Assembly (NCBI GenBank): GCA_017394805.1
Contig: JAFPXC010000020.1
Location: 1-64,000 of the forward strand
Length of the DNA stretch: 64,000 nucleotides
Direction of reading: 5' to 3'
From: Clostridia bacterium
Lineage (GTDB): Bacteria > Bacillota > Clostridia > Christensenellales > CAG-1252
Positions 18,101-26,651 of this stretch are shown here, in pieces (position 1 is the first letter of the stretch; each line of letters begins with the position of its first letter). The notes beneath the pieces are model-generated. The model saw only the letters and a program-made list of their open reading frames with translations. It made no database searches and was not told the origin of the DNA. Both the position numbers and the translations under genes were made by a program.

Positions 18101-18744
18101 GCGGCAATATCACCAAGTTGGGCGCTATCAACTTCCAGGCGAAGGAGCAGTTCGAGCAACTGTCCCAGGAGCGCGAATATCAATTCAACCAAATGAACGA
18201 CGCGTTGAAGGCCAAAGCCAATATCGAAGAGGTCATTCAGCGCAGTACCTTGGCGATGAATCAACAATTCGACAAGGCCTTTACGCAAATCAACGAGAAC
18301 TTCCAAAACACCTTTGCGGAGTTGTTCGGCGGCGGAAAAGCCGAATTGCTGTTGGTGGAGAATCCCGACAATCCCGACGACGACAAGGGCGTGGATATCA
18401 GCGTGCAGTTGCCCGGCAAGAGCAAAGGCCCTCTGTCCCGTCTGTCGGGCGGCGAGCAGACCTTGACGGCCATCGCCATTTTGTTCGCCATTCTCAAATT
18501 GAAACCTATGCCGTTCGTGGTGTTGGACGAGGCCGAGTCGGCCTTGGACGACGTCAACTGCAACCGCTTCGCACGGTTCTTGCGCAGATATGCCGATACG
18601 GCCAAGTTTATCGTCATCACGCACAAAAAGCCGACGATGGAGCGCGCGGACGTCTTGTACGGCGTGACCATGCAACAACCCGGCGTGTCCAACGTCGTGT
18701 CGGTCAGTTTGGAAGCCGCGGTCAAACATTCGCAGGATAATTGA
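15169..18744 (+). CDS. smc: Chromosome partition protein SMC
   Basis: 1191 residues, the normal SMC size. An ATPase head built from N-terminal GPNGCGKSN (about 32-40) and C-terminal SRLSGGEQTLTAIAI and VLDEAESALDD motifs is separated by two very long coiled coils and a hinge (about 515-680, with VVSDLYQVDARYAEAIE). The signature motif reads SGGEQ where many SMCs have SGGEK. Start is TTG at 15169 with a GGGAG site 8 bases upstream. It compacts and segregates the chromosome with ScpA/ScpB, not in this window. Confidence 0.97.
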   Translation: MSLKRIELQGFKSFRDKTVINFEHGYTCIVGPNGCGKSNVSDAIRWVLGEQSAKQLRGENMKGVIFSGTATLPEMGYAEVTLVFDNSDGMFQTTYEEIAITRKVFRSKQDNYYYINHKPCRRSDIIELMRGTGAGKESLSIIEQGAVSNVMRVKPEDRRVIFDEAAGISGAKIEKKKNLKQLAETQLNIDTLNVRIEEMDKQLGPLRKQMEAVNKYEIYHDELQLLEFNMFIYKYEHADSEKEKERAKIRDYEEFLRTKEALLEKTRLKIDDVQRQIDDNDRQTRALIDRRETLKVNRAKASGDQQTHQAKLEALEGTLAHLEENYNLSVTARDDTAVELAEAKNVLQIKKDNKFDLDLEYSVVNASLESVIEDIEASERGLDAATNERLADMSKLSQVHSEQAKAEAQESLLKENLDKDDKEIAECKKQIEDKKRLTADLEKSQSTVQQEYENINVNRKSCVSAGNEARYEKGDLDKRIREMDVRVQTAEVNVKTLQNAVRAKKGYSKAVEFLVRHSQNNANVSRHMMGVVSDLYQVDARYAEAIEVALAASVNHVVTPTQDDANALINMVREAGVGRITCMPLNRIKAEQLAYEYRPALGERGVLGVASDLIAYDQKYDVIFQRLLGRILIVDSYDTGKYLDGKYRGGLKIVTLDGKLFDPSGTLSGGSRKTQEEMLLDRERKTLEALVADRQKLLDKRAQLDAIIEKCETYIRESRDKQDELQERFITLKTQIEASNAAIEQLHERIRDIEGEKVHINIRLESLHRNIQEAQTASGELENSSLDRDQLMEKAKADKETKKAMRDSLTERRAALTARINAVAAEIAAIEKDIKRLTDENVKAASAVSGLTVDIANKKAEIEAHVAAKPELVFTAEEGEILDKINKEIVVRDERKVELQKEGEKLAQDVTDLGNYISEAKQDKVRSEGKIEKIDTELQQWRDRIYEDYDGKTYEDVVYAKLEQFEYTKAPAQIAVLRGNITKLGAINFQAKEQFEQLSQEREYQFNQMNDALKAKANIEEVIQRSTLAMNQQFDKAFTQINENFQNTFAELFGGGKAELLLVENPDNPDDDKGVDISVQLPGKSKGPLSRLSGGEQTLTAIAILFAILKLKPMPFVVLDEAESALDDVNCNRFARFLRRYADTAKFIVITHKKPTMERADVLYGVTMQQPGVSNVVSVSLEAAVKHSQDN

Positions 18745-18751
18745 GGTAACT

Positions 18752-19648
18752 ATGGGTATTTTTAAGAAAATCGCCGAAGGGTTGCGCAAGACAAAAGAAA
18801 ACCTTTCGAAAAAACTGTATCAGGCCTTTAAGGGCGCCAAATTGGACGACGAGTTCTACGAGGGGCTGGAATACGCCTTGCTGTCCGCCGACGTGGGCGC
18901 GGAAGCCACCGAGTCCATCATCGAGGAACTCAAAGGGGAGGCGTACAAAAGACGCCTTACCACGCCCGAGGAGGCCAAAGACGTGTTCCGTCAAATCCTT
19001 GTGGATATGATCGACTACGAGGTGGAGCCCTATCAATATCCCTTGTGTATATTGGTGGCGGGCGTCAACGGCGTGGGCAAGACCACGGCCATCGGCAAAT
19101 TGGCCAACTACTTCGTCAAGCAGGGTAAATCCGTCGTGCTGGCCGCCGCGGATACCTTCCGCGCCGCCGCCGCCGAACAGTTGTCGGTATGGGCGGACAG
19201 GAGCAACGTGCGTATCATCAAACACGAGGAGGGCGCGGACGCGGGCGCGGTGGTGTTTGACGCCATCAGTTCGGTGAAAGCGCACGATACCGACGTGCTG
19301 CTCATCGATACGGCGGGACGCTTGCACAACAAAAAGAACTTGATGGAAGAGTTGAAAAAGATCAATCGCATCGTCGAGCGCGACTATCCAGAAGCCGACT
19401 ATCGCAGTTTCATCGTATTGGACGCGACGACGGGGCAGAACGCGTTGGAGCAGGTCAATATCTTCGACGAAGCCATCGACATAGACGGCATCGTGCTGAC
19501 CAAATTGGACGGCACCGCCAAAGGCGGTGTGGTCATCGCCATTTGCGCCGAGAAGGAATTGCCCGTGCTGTACGTAGGCGTGGGCGAGGGCAAGGAAGAC
19601 TTGCTGCCCTTCGACGCGGGCGAGTTCGTGGACGCTATACTCGAATGA
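18752..19648 (+). CDS. ftsY: Signal recognition particle receptor FtsY
   Basis: 298 residues, without a long acidic A domain. An N-terminal helical part precedes the SRP GTPase domain: VAGVNGVGKTTAIGKLA (about 105), AADTFRAAAAEQL (about 132), LIDTAGRLHNK (about 187) and TKLDGTAKGG (about 250). It receives ribosome-nascent chain complexes at the membrane. Ribosome binding site GAGGT, 7 bases after smc. Confidence 0.97.
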   Translation: MGIFKKIAEGLRKTKENLSKKLYQAFKGAKLDDEFYEGLEYALLSADVGAEATESIIEELKGEAYKRRLTTPEEAKDVFRQILVDMIDYEVEPYQYPLCILVAGVNGVGKTTAIGKLANYFVKQGKSVVLAAADTFRAAAAEQLSVWADRSNVRIIKHEEGADAGAVVFDAISSVKAHDTDVLLIDTAGRLHNKKNLMEELKKINRIVERDYPEADYRSFIVLDATTGQNALEQVNIFDEAIDIDGIVLTKLDGTAKGGVVIAICAEKELPVLYVGVGEGKEDLLPFDAGEFVDAILE

Positions 19649-20382
19649 AAATACTACTTGTAAACGACGACGGAATAGAAGCCGAGGGCATCTGGGCCTT
19701 GGCGCGGGCGTTGCGCCCCCAACACGAAGTCGTGATCGTCGCGCCCGACCATCAACGCTCGGGTGCTTCGCACGCCGTCACCTTGCACGGCGCGATACGA
19801 TACGCCGCCTACGACAACGATTTGTGCGCGGCGTATTTTCTTAGCGGCACGCCTTGCGACTGCGTCAAGTTCGGCTTGCTCGAATTGGCGGCGGGCGCCG
19901 ATTGCGTTATATCGGGCATCAACGATTGCGCCAATATCGGCACGGACGTGCTCTATTCGGGAACGGTCAACGCGGCCGTCGAAGGCGGCATCGAAGGGGT
20001 GCCGTCCATCGCCGTTTCGGTGAAGGTGAAAAATAACGATTTTGCCTATCCCGCCAAGTTCGTCGCCGACAATCTGGAAGCCTTGATGGGCTTGTGCGAG
20101 GGCGATTTGGTCGTATCCGTCAATATGCACAGCAGTCTTCGAGAGGAGCTCAACGGCGTGCGATTGGCTTCGTGCGGCGTGCGCCGATTCGACGACTATT
20201 ACGTCAAAGAAAAGGACGGCTACCATTTGTACGGCAACGCCATTGACGTTGGCAACGACGAGGACAGCGACGTCGTGCTGTATTATGAGAACTACGTCAC
20301 GGTTACGCCCGTCAGAATCGATATGACGGACAGAGCCGCTATGCAAAATTGGCAAAAGGCGGTGTCGAAACTATGTTGGTGA
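19645..20382 (+). CDS. surE: 5'/3'-nucleotidase SurE
   Basis: 245 residues. MKILLVNDDGIEAEGI is the metal-binding N-terminus (DD). APDHQRSGASHAVT, SGTPCDCVKFGL, ISGINDCANIGTDVLYSGTV and the later conserved part follow. It dephosphorylates nucleoside monophosphates. The ATG overlaps the ftsY stop (ATGA), so it is translationally coupled. Confidence 0.94.
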   Translation: MKILLVNDDGIEAEGIWALARALRPQHEVVIVAPDHQRSGASHAVTLHGAIRYAAYDNDLCAAYFLSGTPCDCVKFGLLELAAGADCVISGINDCANIGTDVLYSGTVNAAVEGGIEGVPSIAVSVKVKNNDFAYPAKFVADNLEALMGLCEGDLVVSVNMHSSLREELNGVRLASCGVRRFDDYYVKEKDGYHLYGNAIDVGNDEDSDVVLYYENYVTVTPVRIDMTDRAAMQNWQKAVSKLCW

Positions 20383-21593
20383 TAGGCGGAGGCGCCGCGG
20401 GTATGATGTGCGCCGTGACGGCGGCGAGAATGGGCGCAAAAGTGACCGTGCTCGAACGCAACGAGAAAATAGGGCGCAAACTCTATATCACGGGCAAAGG
20501 CCGCTGTAACGTCACCAACGCCACCTCGGGGCAGGATTTCTACGAGAATATTGTCACCAACGCGCGGTTTTTGTACGGCGCGTTGAGCCGCTTCGACAGT
20601 TGTAAGACGATGGAATTCTTCGAGGAAGCGGGCGTGCCGCTGAAGATAGAGCGGGGAAATCGCGTCTTCCCCGAGTCGGACAAATCCGCCGACATTATCG
20701 ACGCTTTGTGGCGCGAATCCGCCAAGGCGGGCGTGCGCATCACGTTCGGTTGTCGCGTGCAAACCTTGACTTTTGAGGACAATCGCTTCGTGGCGCGCAC
20801 GAATAAAGGCGTGTACGAAGACGGGCAGGTCGTCATTGCGACGGGCGGCGTTACCTACGCGGCTACGGGCTCAACGGGCGACGGATACGCTTTTGCGCGA
20901 GCGTTCGGCCATACCGTCGTACCGCCCGTGGCGGCCCTCGTCGGCATACGAGCCGAGGGTACGACGTCGCTTGCCGGATTGACGCTCAAAAACGTGGCGG
21001 TGACGGTGGAAGAAAATGGCAAAACTATTGCGTCGGCGTTCGGCGAAATGCTGTATACGCATACGGGCGTCAGCGGCCCGACCGTGCTCACGTTGAGCAG
21101 TCGCATCAACCGTCGGGACGTTGCGGGGCTTGCGCTGGCGGTGGATATGAAACCCGCCGTGGCCGTTGAAGAATTGGACGACCGCTTGCGCCATACGCTC
21201 GCCGCCAACAACAAGCAGTTGATCAACGCCGTCGTTGGTTTTTTGCCCAACGCGCTCGTCGCGAGTTGGCTCGACAACGCCCGAGTCGATCCGCGCAAGG
21301 TCGCCAATTCGGTGACCAAAGAGGAGAGAGAGCGATTGGCCAAAGCGCTGAAGCGCTTTGTCTATCCCATCGCGGGGTTGGAGCCCATCGACGGGGCGGT
21401 CGTGACGGCTGGCGGCGTGTCCGTCAAAGAAGTGGATCCCAAGACCATGGAGAGCAAGTTGGTGAAGGGATTGTACTTCGCGGGAGAAGTGCTGGACGTG
21501 GACGCGCTGACGGGCGGTTTCAACCTGCAAATCGCCTTCGCTACGGGATATACCGCCGCTTATTTCGCGGCGCAAAAGGAGATAAACGTATGA
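20373..21593 (+). CDS. HI0933/YhiN-type FAD flavoprotein
   Basis: 406 residues. N-terminal FAD-binding VIGGGAAGMMCAVTAA, then GRKLYITGKGRCNVTNA, which marks the HI0933 family, VIATGGVTYAATGSTGDGY, and C-terminal VTAGGVSVKEVDPKTMESK with LYFAGEVLDVDALTGGFNLQ. The biochemical role is not established. ATG at 20373 overlaps surE by 10 bases; a TTG 24 bases earlier is possible. Confidence 0.9.
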   Translation: MLVIGGGAAGMMCAVTAARMGAKVTVLERNEKIGRKLYITGKGRCNVTNATSGQDFYENIVTNARFLYGALSRFDSCKTMEFFEEAGVPLKIERGNRVFPESDKSADIIDALWRESAKAGVRITFGCRVQTLTFEDNRFVARTNKGVYEDGQVVIATGGVTYAATGSTGDGYAFARAFGHTVVPPVAALVGIRAEGTTSLAGLTLKNVAVTVEENGKTIASAFGEMLYTHTGVSGPTVLTLSSRINRRDVAGLALAVDMKPAVAVEELDDRLRHTLAANNKQLINAVVGFLPNALVASWLDNARVDPRKVANSVTKEERERLAKALKRFVYPIAGLEPIDGAVVTAGGVSVKEVDPKTMESKLVKGLYFAGEVLDVDALTGGFNLQIAFATGYTAAYFAAQKEINV

Positions 21594-22246
21594 TTAATAT
21601 TGCCATTGACGGACCTTCGGGCGCAGGCAAAAGCACGGCCGCAAAAGCCATTGCCAAACAGTTGAATATCCTCTATCTGGATACGGGCGCCATGTATCGG
21701 GCGCTGGCGTTGAAAGCGTTTCGACTGGGCGTGGATCCCAACGACAAGGAGAAAGTGGAGGCATTCTTGCCCGCTGTTTCGGTGGACGTTCGGTACCGCG
21801 ACGGTGTGATGGAGTTGTACTTGGACGGAGAGGAAGTGTCGGGATTTATTCGCGAACACCACATATCCAAGGGCGCTTCGGATATCAGCAAAATACCCGC
21901 CGTGCGGCTCAAATTGGTGGAATTGCAACGCGCCATCGCCGCCAAGAACGACGTGGTGCTGGACGGGCGCGATATCACGTCGTACGTACTGCCGAACGCC
22001 GAGTATAAGTTCTACCTGACGGCGTCGCCCGAAGTGCGCGCCAAAAGAAGATACGACGAGTTGACGGCAAAAGGGCAGACGGTGTCGTACGAGCAGATAT
22101 TGGCGGACGTCATCGACCGCGACTACAACGATATGCACCGTGATTTTGCACCTTTGGTGCAAACGGCGGACAGCGTGTTGGTGGACAGCAGCGATATGAG
22201 CGCAGACGAAGTGGTCGAATTGATATTGTCGTACGTAAAACGGTAG
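21590..22246 (+). CDS. cmk: Cytidylate kinase
   Basis: 218 residues. MINIAIDGPSGAGKSTAAKAIA holds the Walker A loop, followed by LYLDTGAMYRA, DGRDITSYVLPNAEYKFYLTA and the lid AKRRYDEL. It phosphorylates CMP and dCMP. A GGAG site precedes, and the start overlaps the flavoprotein stop by 4 bases. Family members often read GRDIGT where this one has GRDITS. Confidence 0.94.
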   Translation: MINIAIDGPSGAGKSTAAKAIAKQLNILYLDTGAMYRALALKAFRLGVDPNDKEKVEAFLPAVSVDVRYRDGVMELYLDGEEVSGFIREHHISKGASDISKIPAVRLKLVELQRAIAAKNDVVLDGRDITSYVLPNAEYKFYLTASPEVRAKRRYDELTAKGQTVSYEQILADVIDRDYNDMHRDFAPLVQTADSVLVDSSDMSADEVVELILSYVKR

Positions 22247-22254
22247 GCGAAAGT

Positions 22255-22890
22255 ATGAGTTTTTTCAATTTTTTCAAGGTCATTACCGCGCCTTTGATGT
22301 GGGTGTTATTCCCAACCAAAGTGTACGGAAAAGAGAAATATTTTAAGGAAAAAGCCGTCGTTTGCTGCAACCATTACAGCGGCTTGGACGTCGCCATTAT
22401 CGGGCACCAATTCCTGTGGGGCGGGTGCTATTGCATCGCCAAAGAGGAGTTGTTTCACAACAAATTCGTGGCCTGGTTTTTGCGCAAATCGGGCGCTATC
22501 AGCATCCATAGAGGGGAGAACGATCTGGCCGCGTATCGTGCCAGCCTCAAGGTGCTTGCGGACGGGCATCAGTTGATCATTTTCCCCGAGGGAACGCGCA
22601 ACCGTCCCGACAATATGCAGCTGCAACCGTTGCTGCCCGGGGCGGTGACTTTCGCCCTAAAGGGCGAATGTGACATTCTGCCTATGGTGATACACAAGAA
22701 ACCAAAGCCCTTTCGGCGGGTGTATATGATGGTGGGCAATCCTATCAAATTGGATGAATTCAAGGAGATGAGTCCAAAGGACGCACGCGAAGGCGCGACG
22801 GCGGTTTTGTATGAAACAATGAGCCGTATGAAGGCGGAATTGGACGAAACGGTGACCGCCAAAAAGCGCAAGCGCAAGAAGACGGAATGA
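22255..22890 (+). CDS. plsC: 1-acyl-sn-glycerol-3-phosphate acyltransferase
   Basis: 211 residues. One N-terminal hydrophobic segment, then the acyltransferase motif NHYSGLDVAI (HX4D, about 38) and FPEGTRNRP (about 113). It acylates lysophosphatidic acid and would follow PlsX/PlsY in phospholipid synthesis. The basic Lys/Arg-rich tail overlaps the next start. The order cmk-plsC-ispH is common in Clostridia. Confidence 0.9.
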   Translation: MSFFNFFKVITAPLMWVLFPTKVYGKEKYFKEKAVVCCNHYSGLDVAIIGHQFLWGGCYCIAKEELFHNKFVAWFLRKSGAISIHRGENDLAAYRASLKVLADGHQLIIFPEGTRNRPDNMQLQPLLPGAVTFALKGECDILPMVIHKKPKPFRRVYMMVGNPIKLDEFKEMSPKDAREGATAVLYETMSRMKAELDETVTAKKRKRKKTE

Positions 22891-25202
22891 AACTGATTTT
22901 GGCCAAACATATCGGGCTTTGCGAAAGCGGCAAAGCCTGCATAGCCAAAGCGCGGCAAGCCAAAGAGTACGGCTTGCCCGTCTTTACGTTGGGGCAACTC
23001 TTGCACAACGAATACGCGTGCCGTTCGCTCGAGCGGGAAGGGCTGAAATCGGTCGACCGCGATGAGGCCTTGGCGTTGAAAAACTGCGCGTTGGTGATAC
23101 GGGCGCACGGCGCGAGCCGCAAGTTCGAAGCGGCTTTGGACCCGAGCGTCAAGGTGGTGGACGCCACCTGCCCCAACGTCGCCAAGGTGCGCGAAGTCGT
23201 CGAAACCGCCATACGGGAAGGGTGCGACGCCATCCTTTTGGGGGACGAAAAGCACGATGAAATCAAGGCGATAATCGAAGATTACCCCGAAGTCGTCGTG
23301 ATGGGCTCGGAAGAAGAGGCATTGCGCCATATTCCTCGAAAAAACGCGGTTTTGGCCTCGCAAACCACGCTTGCGCAAAATAAATACGAAATTTTGGCAA
23401 ATATTTTGGATATTGCCTACAAAAAGTATGATAAAACGCTTGTCAAGAAAAGAACTATTTGTTATACTACGATAGTACGAAGGGAAGAGTCTGTCCGCTT
23501 GGCCGAGCGTTGCGACGCCATGATGGTGATAGGCAGCGCCCGCAGTGCGAACACTTGCGCCCTGGTGGAGTTGTGCCGCGACCACTCGCAAGACGTGGTT
23601 TTGGTCGAAAGTGCGCAAGACGTAGGCAAAATCAAAACAAAACAAAAAATATCAACTGTAGGGGTAGCGACAGGTGCATCCACACCGCTGGAGTTGGTAA
23701 CGGAGGTAATAACAAGAATGAGTATCGAAGAGAAAGCCGTCAATGGCGAAGAAGTCGAAGTTACTGTCGACGAATCAGCAGCAGAAGTCATTTCTGCACC
23801 CCAAGAGGAAGAGAAAGCAGCCCCTATCACGACGATGGCTCAAGCATTGGAGAGCATGGTCGATATCAAGCCCGGCGCAGTGTTGAATTGCAAAGTCCTC
23901 ACCGTGCGTGATGACGGTCTTATCGTGGCTTGCGGTCAAAAGAAAGACGGGTTCATTTCCGCCGAGAATTGCGGTGTGGAAGAATACGATCAATCCAAGT
24001 ACAGCGTGGGCGACACGTTCAAGGCGAAGATTATCGAGAACAAGGAAAAAGACAAATCCTTGTTGACCTTGTCCAAGAAGGCCGTGGATCAAGACCATTT
24101 GGCTCGCGAGGCTCGCGCCGAGGCCGAGAAAGAACTGACTACCGGCAAGTTCGACGTCGTGGTCAACAAAGCGGTCAAGGGCGGTTTGCTCGGCAGCAAG
24201 GGCGACTACATCATCTTCATCCCCGCTTCGCACGTTGACGTGAAACACGTCGAGCAAGAGGAGTTGGAGTCCTACGTGGGGCAGACCATCACCGTCAAGA
24301 AGTTACCTCCCAAGAAAGAAGAAGGCGAGCGTGAGTCCTCAGGCAAACGCATCGTGGCTTCCCGCAAGAACGTGCTCCTCGCCGAGCGCAGACAACAAGC
24401 GGCCGAGCGCAAGAAAGCGCGCGAAGAGCGCATTGCAAAAGAAGAGCAAGAGAAGAAGGACATCTTCGACGCCAACAAGGACCGTTTCGAGGTCAACAAT
24501 ATCGTGCCCGGCGTCGTGAAGAAGTTCGTCACCTTCGGCGTCTTCGTCAACGTGTACGGCTTTGACTGCTTGTGCCCCTCCAGCGAAATCAGCTGGGTGC
24601 GTCACGCGGATCCCGCCACCATTTTGGAACAAGGCAAAGAGTACGAGTTCCTCATCATCAAGGTCGATCCCGACAACTACAAGGTGACCTTGTCCTACAA
24701 GCAGATCCAACGTCAACCCTACGAAGTGGCCGCCGAGAAGTATCCCGAGGGCACCATCGTCAAGGGTACCGTGCAATCCATCGTTAAATTCGGCGCCTTC
24801 ATCAGCATCGAGCCGGGTGTGGACGGTTTGGTACACATCAGCAATATCTCCAACGACAAGATCGAGTCCGTGGAGGACGTGCTGACCGTCGGGCAGGAAG
24901 TCGAAGCGAAAGTCATCAGTTTCAACGACAATCGTATCGCCTTGTCCATCAAAGACCTCAACGCCCCCGCCAAGTCGCAAGAAGAGGGTGAGAGACCCGC
25001 TCGTGCGCCTCGCAAACGCAACTTCGACCGTCCGCAACAAGAGCGTAAACCTCGCAAGCCCGAGGATAACCTCATGAGCGAAGAAGAGAAGCAGAATATG
25101 GAGGCCTACAACGCCGGTGCGTCCGCGACCAACAACGCCTTTGCGGAAATGTTGGCGAACTTCGCGGGTAGCGACGACGAAACGGATGGTGACAACAACT
25201 AA
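22887..25202 (+). CDS. ispH-rpsA: IspH (HMB-PP reductase) fused to a four-repeat S1 RNA-binding protein
   Basis: 771 residues. Residues 1-277 are IspH, the last enzyme of the MEP isoprenoid pathway: cluster cysteines in GLCESG (C12), DATCPNV (about 93) and RTICYTT (about 192), glutamate in KHDEIKA, RAHGAS, and substrate-binding GSARSANT and TGAST. Residues about 325-700 carry four S1 repeats and a basic tail, as in ribosomal protein S1-like proteins. The fusion is known in Clostridia. An internal promoter and ribosome binding site at the junction suggest a separate S1 product (see those entries). Codon use becomes more optimal in the S1 half. Confidence 0.93.
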   Translation: MKLILAKHIGLCESGKACIAKARQAKEYGLPVFTLGQLLHNEYACRSLEREGLKSVDRDEALALKNCALVIRAHGASRKFEAALDPSVKVVDATCPNVAKVREVVETAIREGCDAILLGDEKHDEIKAIIEDYPEVVVMGSEEEALRHIPRKNAVLASQTTLAQNKYEILANILDIAYKKYDKTLVKKRTICYTTIVRREESVRLAERCDAMMVIGSARSANTCALVELCRDHSQDVVLVESAQDVGKIKTKQKISTVGVATGASTPLELVTEVITRMSIEEKAVNGEEVEVTVDESAAEVISAPQEEEKAAPITTMAQALESMVDIKPGAVLNCKVLTVRDDGLIVACGQKKDGFISAENCGVEEYDQSKYSVGDTFKAKIIENKEKDKSLLTLSKKAVDQDHLAREARAEAEKELTTGKFDVVVNKAVKGGLLGSKGDYIIFIPASHVDVKHVEQEELESYVGQTITVKKLPPKKEEGERESSGKRIVASRKNVLLAERRQQAAERKKAREERIAKEEQEKKDIFDANKDRFEVNNIVPGVVKKFVTFGVFVNVYGFDCLCPSSEISWVRHADPATILEQGKEYEFLIIKVDPDNYKVTLSYKQIQRQPYEVAAEKYPEGTIVKGTVQSIVKFGAFISIEPGVDGLVHISNISNDKIESVEDVLTVGQEVEAKVISFNDNRIALSIKDLNAPAKSQEEGERPARAPRKRNFDRPQQERKPRKPEDNLMSEEEKQNMEAYNAGASATNNAFAEMLANFAGSDDETDGDNN
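23440..23468 (+). promoter_or_regulatory. Internal promoter in the ispH part of ispH-S1
   Basis: TTGTCA, 17-bp spacer, TATACT (23463-23468). It could drive a transcript that covers only the S1 half. Confidence 0.5.
23702..23720 (+). promoter_or_regulatory. Internal ribosome binding site and in-frame ATG before the S1 repeats
   Basis: GGAGGT at 23702-23707, ten bases, then ATG at 23718. The ATG is in frame (codon 278, MSIEEKAV) and lies exactly between the IspH and S1 parts, allowing a separate S1 protein of about 494 residues. Confidence 0.55.
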
Positions 25203-25217
25203 TCCTCAAGAGTAATT

Positions 25218-25245
25218 GTGCCCTCGCAAGAGGGCACATTTTTTT
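25218..25245 (+). terminator. Terminator after ispH-S1
   Basis: Perfect stem GTGCCCTC/GAGGGCAC with loop GCAA, followed by A and seven T. It ends four bases before the next start codon. Confidence 0.9.
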
Positions 25246-25248
25246 GAT

Positions 25249-26274
25249 ATGCAGTTTTTGGCTATAGACTTAGAAGCGTGCAATCGCTACGTAAAAGGAA
25301 GCGTCTTTTCCGTCGGATACGTTTTGGCGGACGAGAATTTCCAAGTGATTGCCAAAGAAGACATCGTTATCAATCCCAAGTGCCGCTTTGTGGCCAAGTT
25401 CCGCAAGCCGATAGAGTTTTCGGTGACGAAGGAACAGGCCGAAGCCGCGCCTACATTTGCCGAGCAATACGACAAGATAGCGTCTTTGTTCGCAAAGGAT
25501 ACCATCGTTTTGGCGCACTCAGCCAATAGCGATATGTTTATGCTGAACGAGGCGTGCAAGCGCGCGCGTGTGCCCGCGCTTAAATTCAAATATATCTGCA
25601 CGCAGATGATTTATTCGGCCATCTACGACGTGATGAACGGCATTGGGTTGGATAAAGCCGCGGAGGAAATGCACGTATCCTTTACCCATCACAAGGCGGA
25701 CGACGACGCGTTGATGGCTTTGCTGCTCCTGAAAAGTTGCTGTGAAAAGATGGGATGCAGTTATTTGCAACTCGAAAAGCAGTTGGGCATCAAACGGGGC
25801 GTCAATCAAAATTATACATTTCAACCTATGCAGTGCGCCAAGCTCGAAAAGTTGCGCATACAGCACCGCCAGCAGAAAAAGCAGGAGCAAAAGGAATTGC
25901 AACAGGAACTCAAGACCAAACATAACGTGGCCATCGAGTTGGACCTGCGTACTTTCGACGCCGTGCGCGGGGGCGTGAACGCCATTTGCACGGTCAACGA
26001 CGCGTTGGTGCGACAGTTGGCGCCGAGCGCAACGTTGTATCTGGTGAAGCATACGGGGAGTATGGAAGTGTGCAAGGTGGAAGTGGTCAAAATAGAGTGC
26101 TTCCAAAGTTTTTTGGAATTGTACGTGTCTTCGGATAAGAAAGGTCCCATCATCCGCAACGAGACGGAATTGGATTTTCTCGAGCGAATGTACACGACCA
26201 ACGACGCCGCCAAAGAGAAAGAGAACGGCGTAGCGGTGATCACTTTCAGAGTGGTGCATAATCACAAGGAATAG
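25249..26274 (+). CDS. DEDDh 3'-5' exonuclease-like protein with C-terminal extension
   Basis: 341 residues. Residues about 1-165 form a DnaQ-type exonuclease domain: FLAIDLEA (first acidic pair), LAHSANSDMFML (third Asp) and HHKADDDALM (His and last Asp). It is probably a DNA or RNA trimming enzyme. Residues about 200-220 are a Lys/Gln-rich helix and the remainder is an unrecognised domain. The ATG at 25249 was chosen by alignment with the first beta strand; it has no ribosome binding site and lies right after a terminator, which is odd. Confidence 0.78.
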   Translation: MQFLAIDLEACNRYVKGSVFSVGYVLADENFQVIAKEDIVINPKCRFVAKFRKPIEFSVTKEQAEAAPTFAEQYDKIASLFAKDTIVLAHSANSDMFMLNEACKRARVPALKFKYICTQMIYSAIYDVMNGIGLDKAAEEMHVSFTHHKADDDALMALLLLKSCCEKMGCSYLQLEKQLGIKRGVNQNYTFQPMQCAKLEKLRIQHRQQKKQEQKELQQELKTKHNVAIELDLRTFDAVRGGVNAICTVNDALVRQLAPSATLYLVKHTGSMEVCKVEVVKIECFQSFLELYVSSDKKGPIIRNETELDFLERMYTTNDAAKEKENGVAVITFRVVHNHKE

Positions 26275-26332
26275 GCAACGTGTTAAATGCGTAAAAATGC
26301 AAAAAAAAGTTGCTAAATGCGCGAAAAAATTG

Positions 26333-26361
26333 TTGACATTCACTTGGAAATATACTATTAT
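26333..26361 (+). promoter_or_regulatory. Promoter of the plus-strand tRNA operon
   Basis: TTGACA, 17-bp spacer, TATTAT (26356-26361), 25 bases before tRNA-Pro. The same box pair and spacing drive the structured RNA at 29783. Confidence 0.8.
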
Positions 26362-26385
26362 AGGATAGTCTTAGGTTGAGCCCAT

Positions 26386-26461
26386 CGAGGTGTAGCGCAG
26401 TTGGTAGCGCACGTGGTTTGGGACCATGAGGTCGCATGTTCGAGTCATGTCACCTCGACCA
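26386..26461 (+). tRNA. tRNA-Pro(TGG)
   Basis: Acceptor CGAGGTG/CACCTCG, anticodon arm CGTGG-TTTGGGA-CCATG, CCA encoded. First gene of a six-tRNA operon. Confidence 0.95.
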
Positions 26462-26475
26462 AATACATTAGATGC

Positions 26476-26552
26476 GGGCCTTTAGCTCAGTTGGTTAGAG
26501 CAGTCGGCTCATAACCGATCGGTCCAAGGTTCGAGTCCTTGAAGGCCCACCA
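26476..26552 (+). tRNA. tRNA with CAT anticodon (elongator Met or Ile2)
   Basis: Acceptor GGGCCTT/AAGGCCC, anticodon loop CTCATAA, CCA encoded. The sequence pattern also fits the Ile2 tRNA whose C34 is changed to lysidine. It lacks the initiator features. Confidence 0.92.
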
Positions 26553-26569
26553 AAAGATATTACAAACGC

Positions 26570-26646
26570 GGTCCGGTAGTTCAGTTGGTTAGAATGCCAG
26601 CCTGTCACGCTGGAGGTCGACGGTTCGAGCCCGTTCCGGATCGCCA
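26570..26646 (+). tRNA. tRNA-Asp(GTC)
   Basis: Acceptor GGTCCGG/CCGGATC, anticodon arm CCAGC-CTGTCAC-GCTGG, discriminator G, CCA encoded. Confidence 0.95.
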
Positions 26647-26651
26647 AATTT

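Noticed and set aside
22887..23717. Inactive IspH domain
   Set aside because: All three cluster cysteines and the substrate-binding Ser, Asn and Glu positions can be found, so activity is expected.
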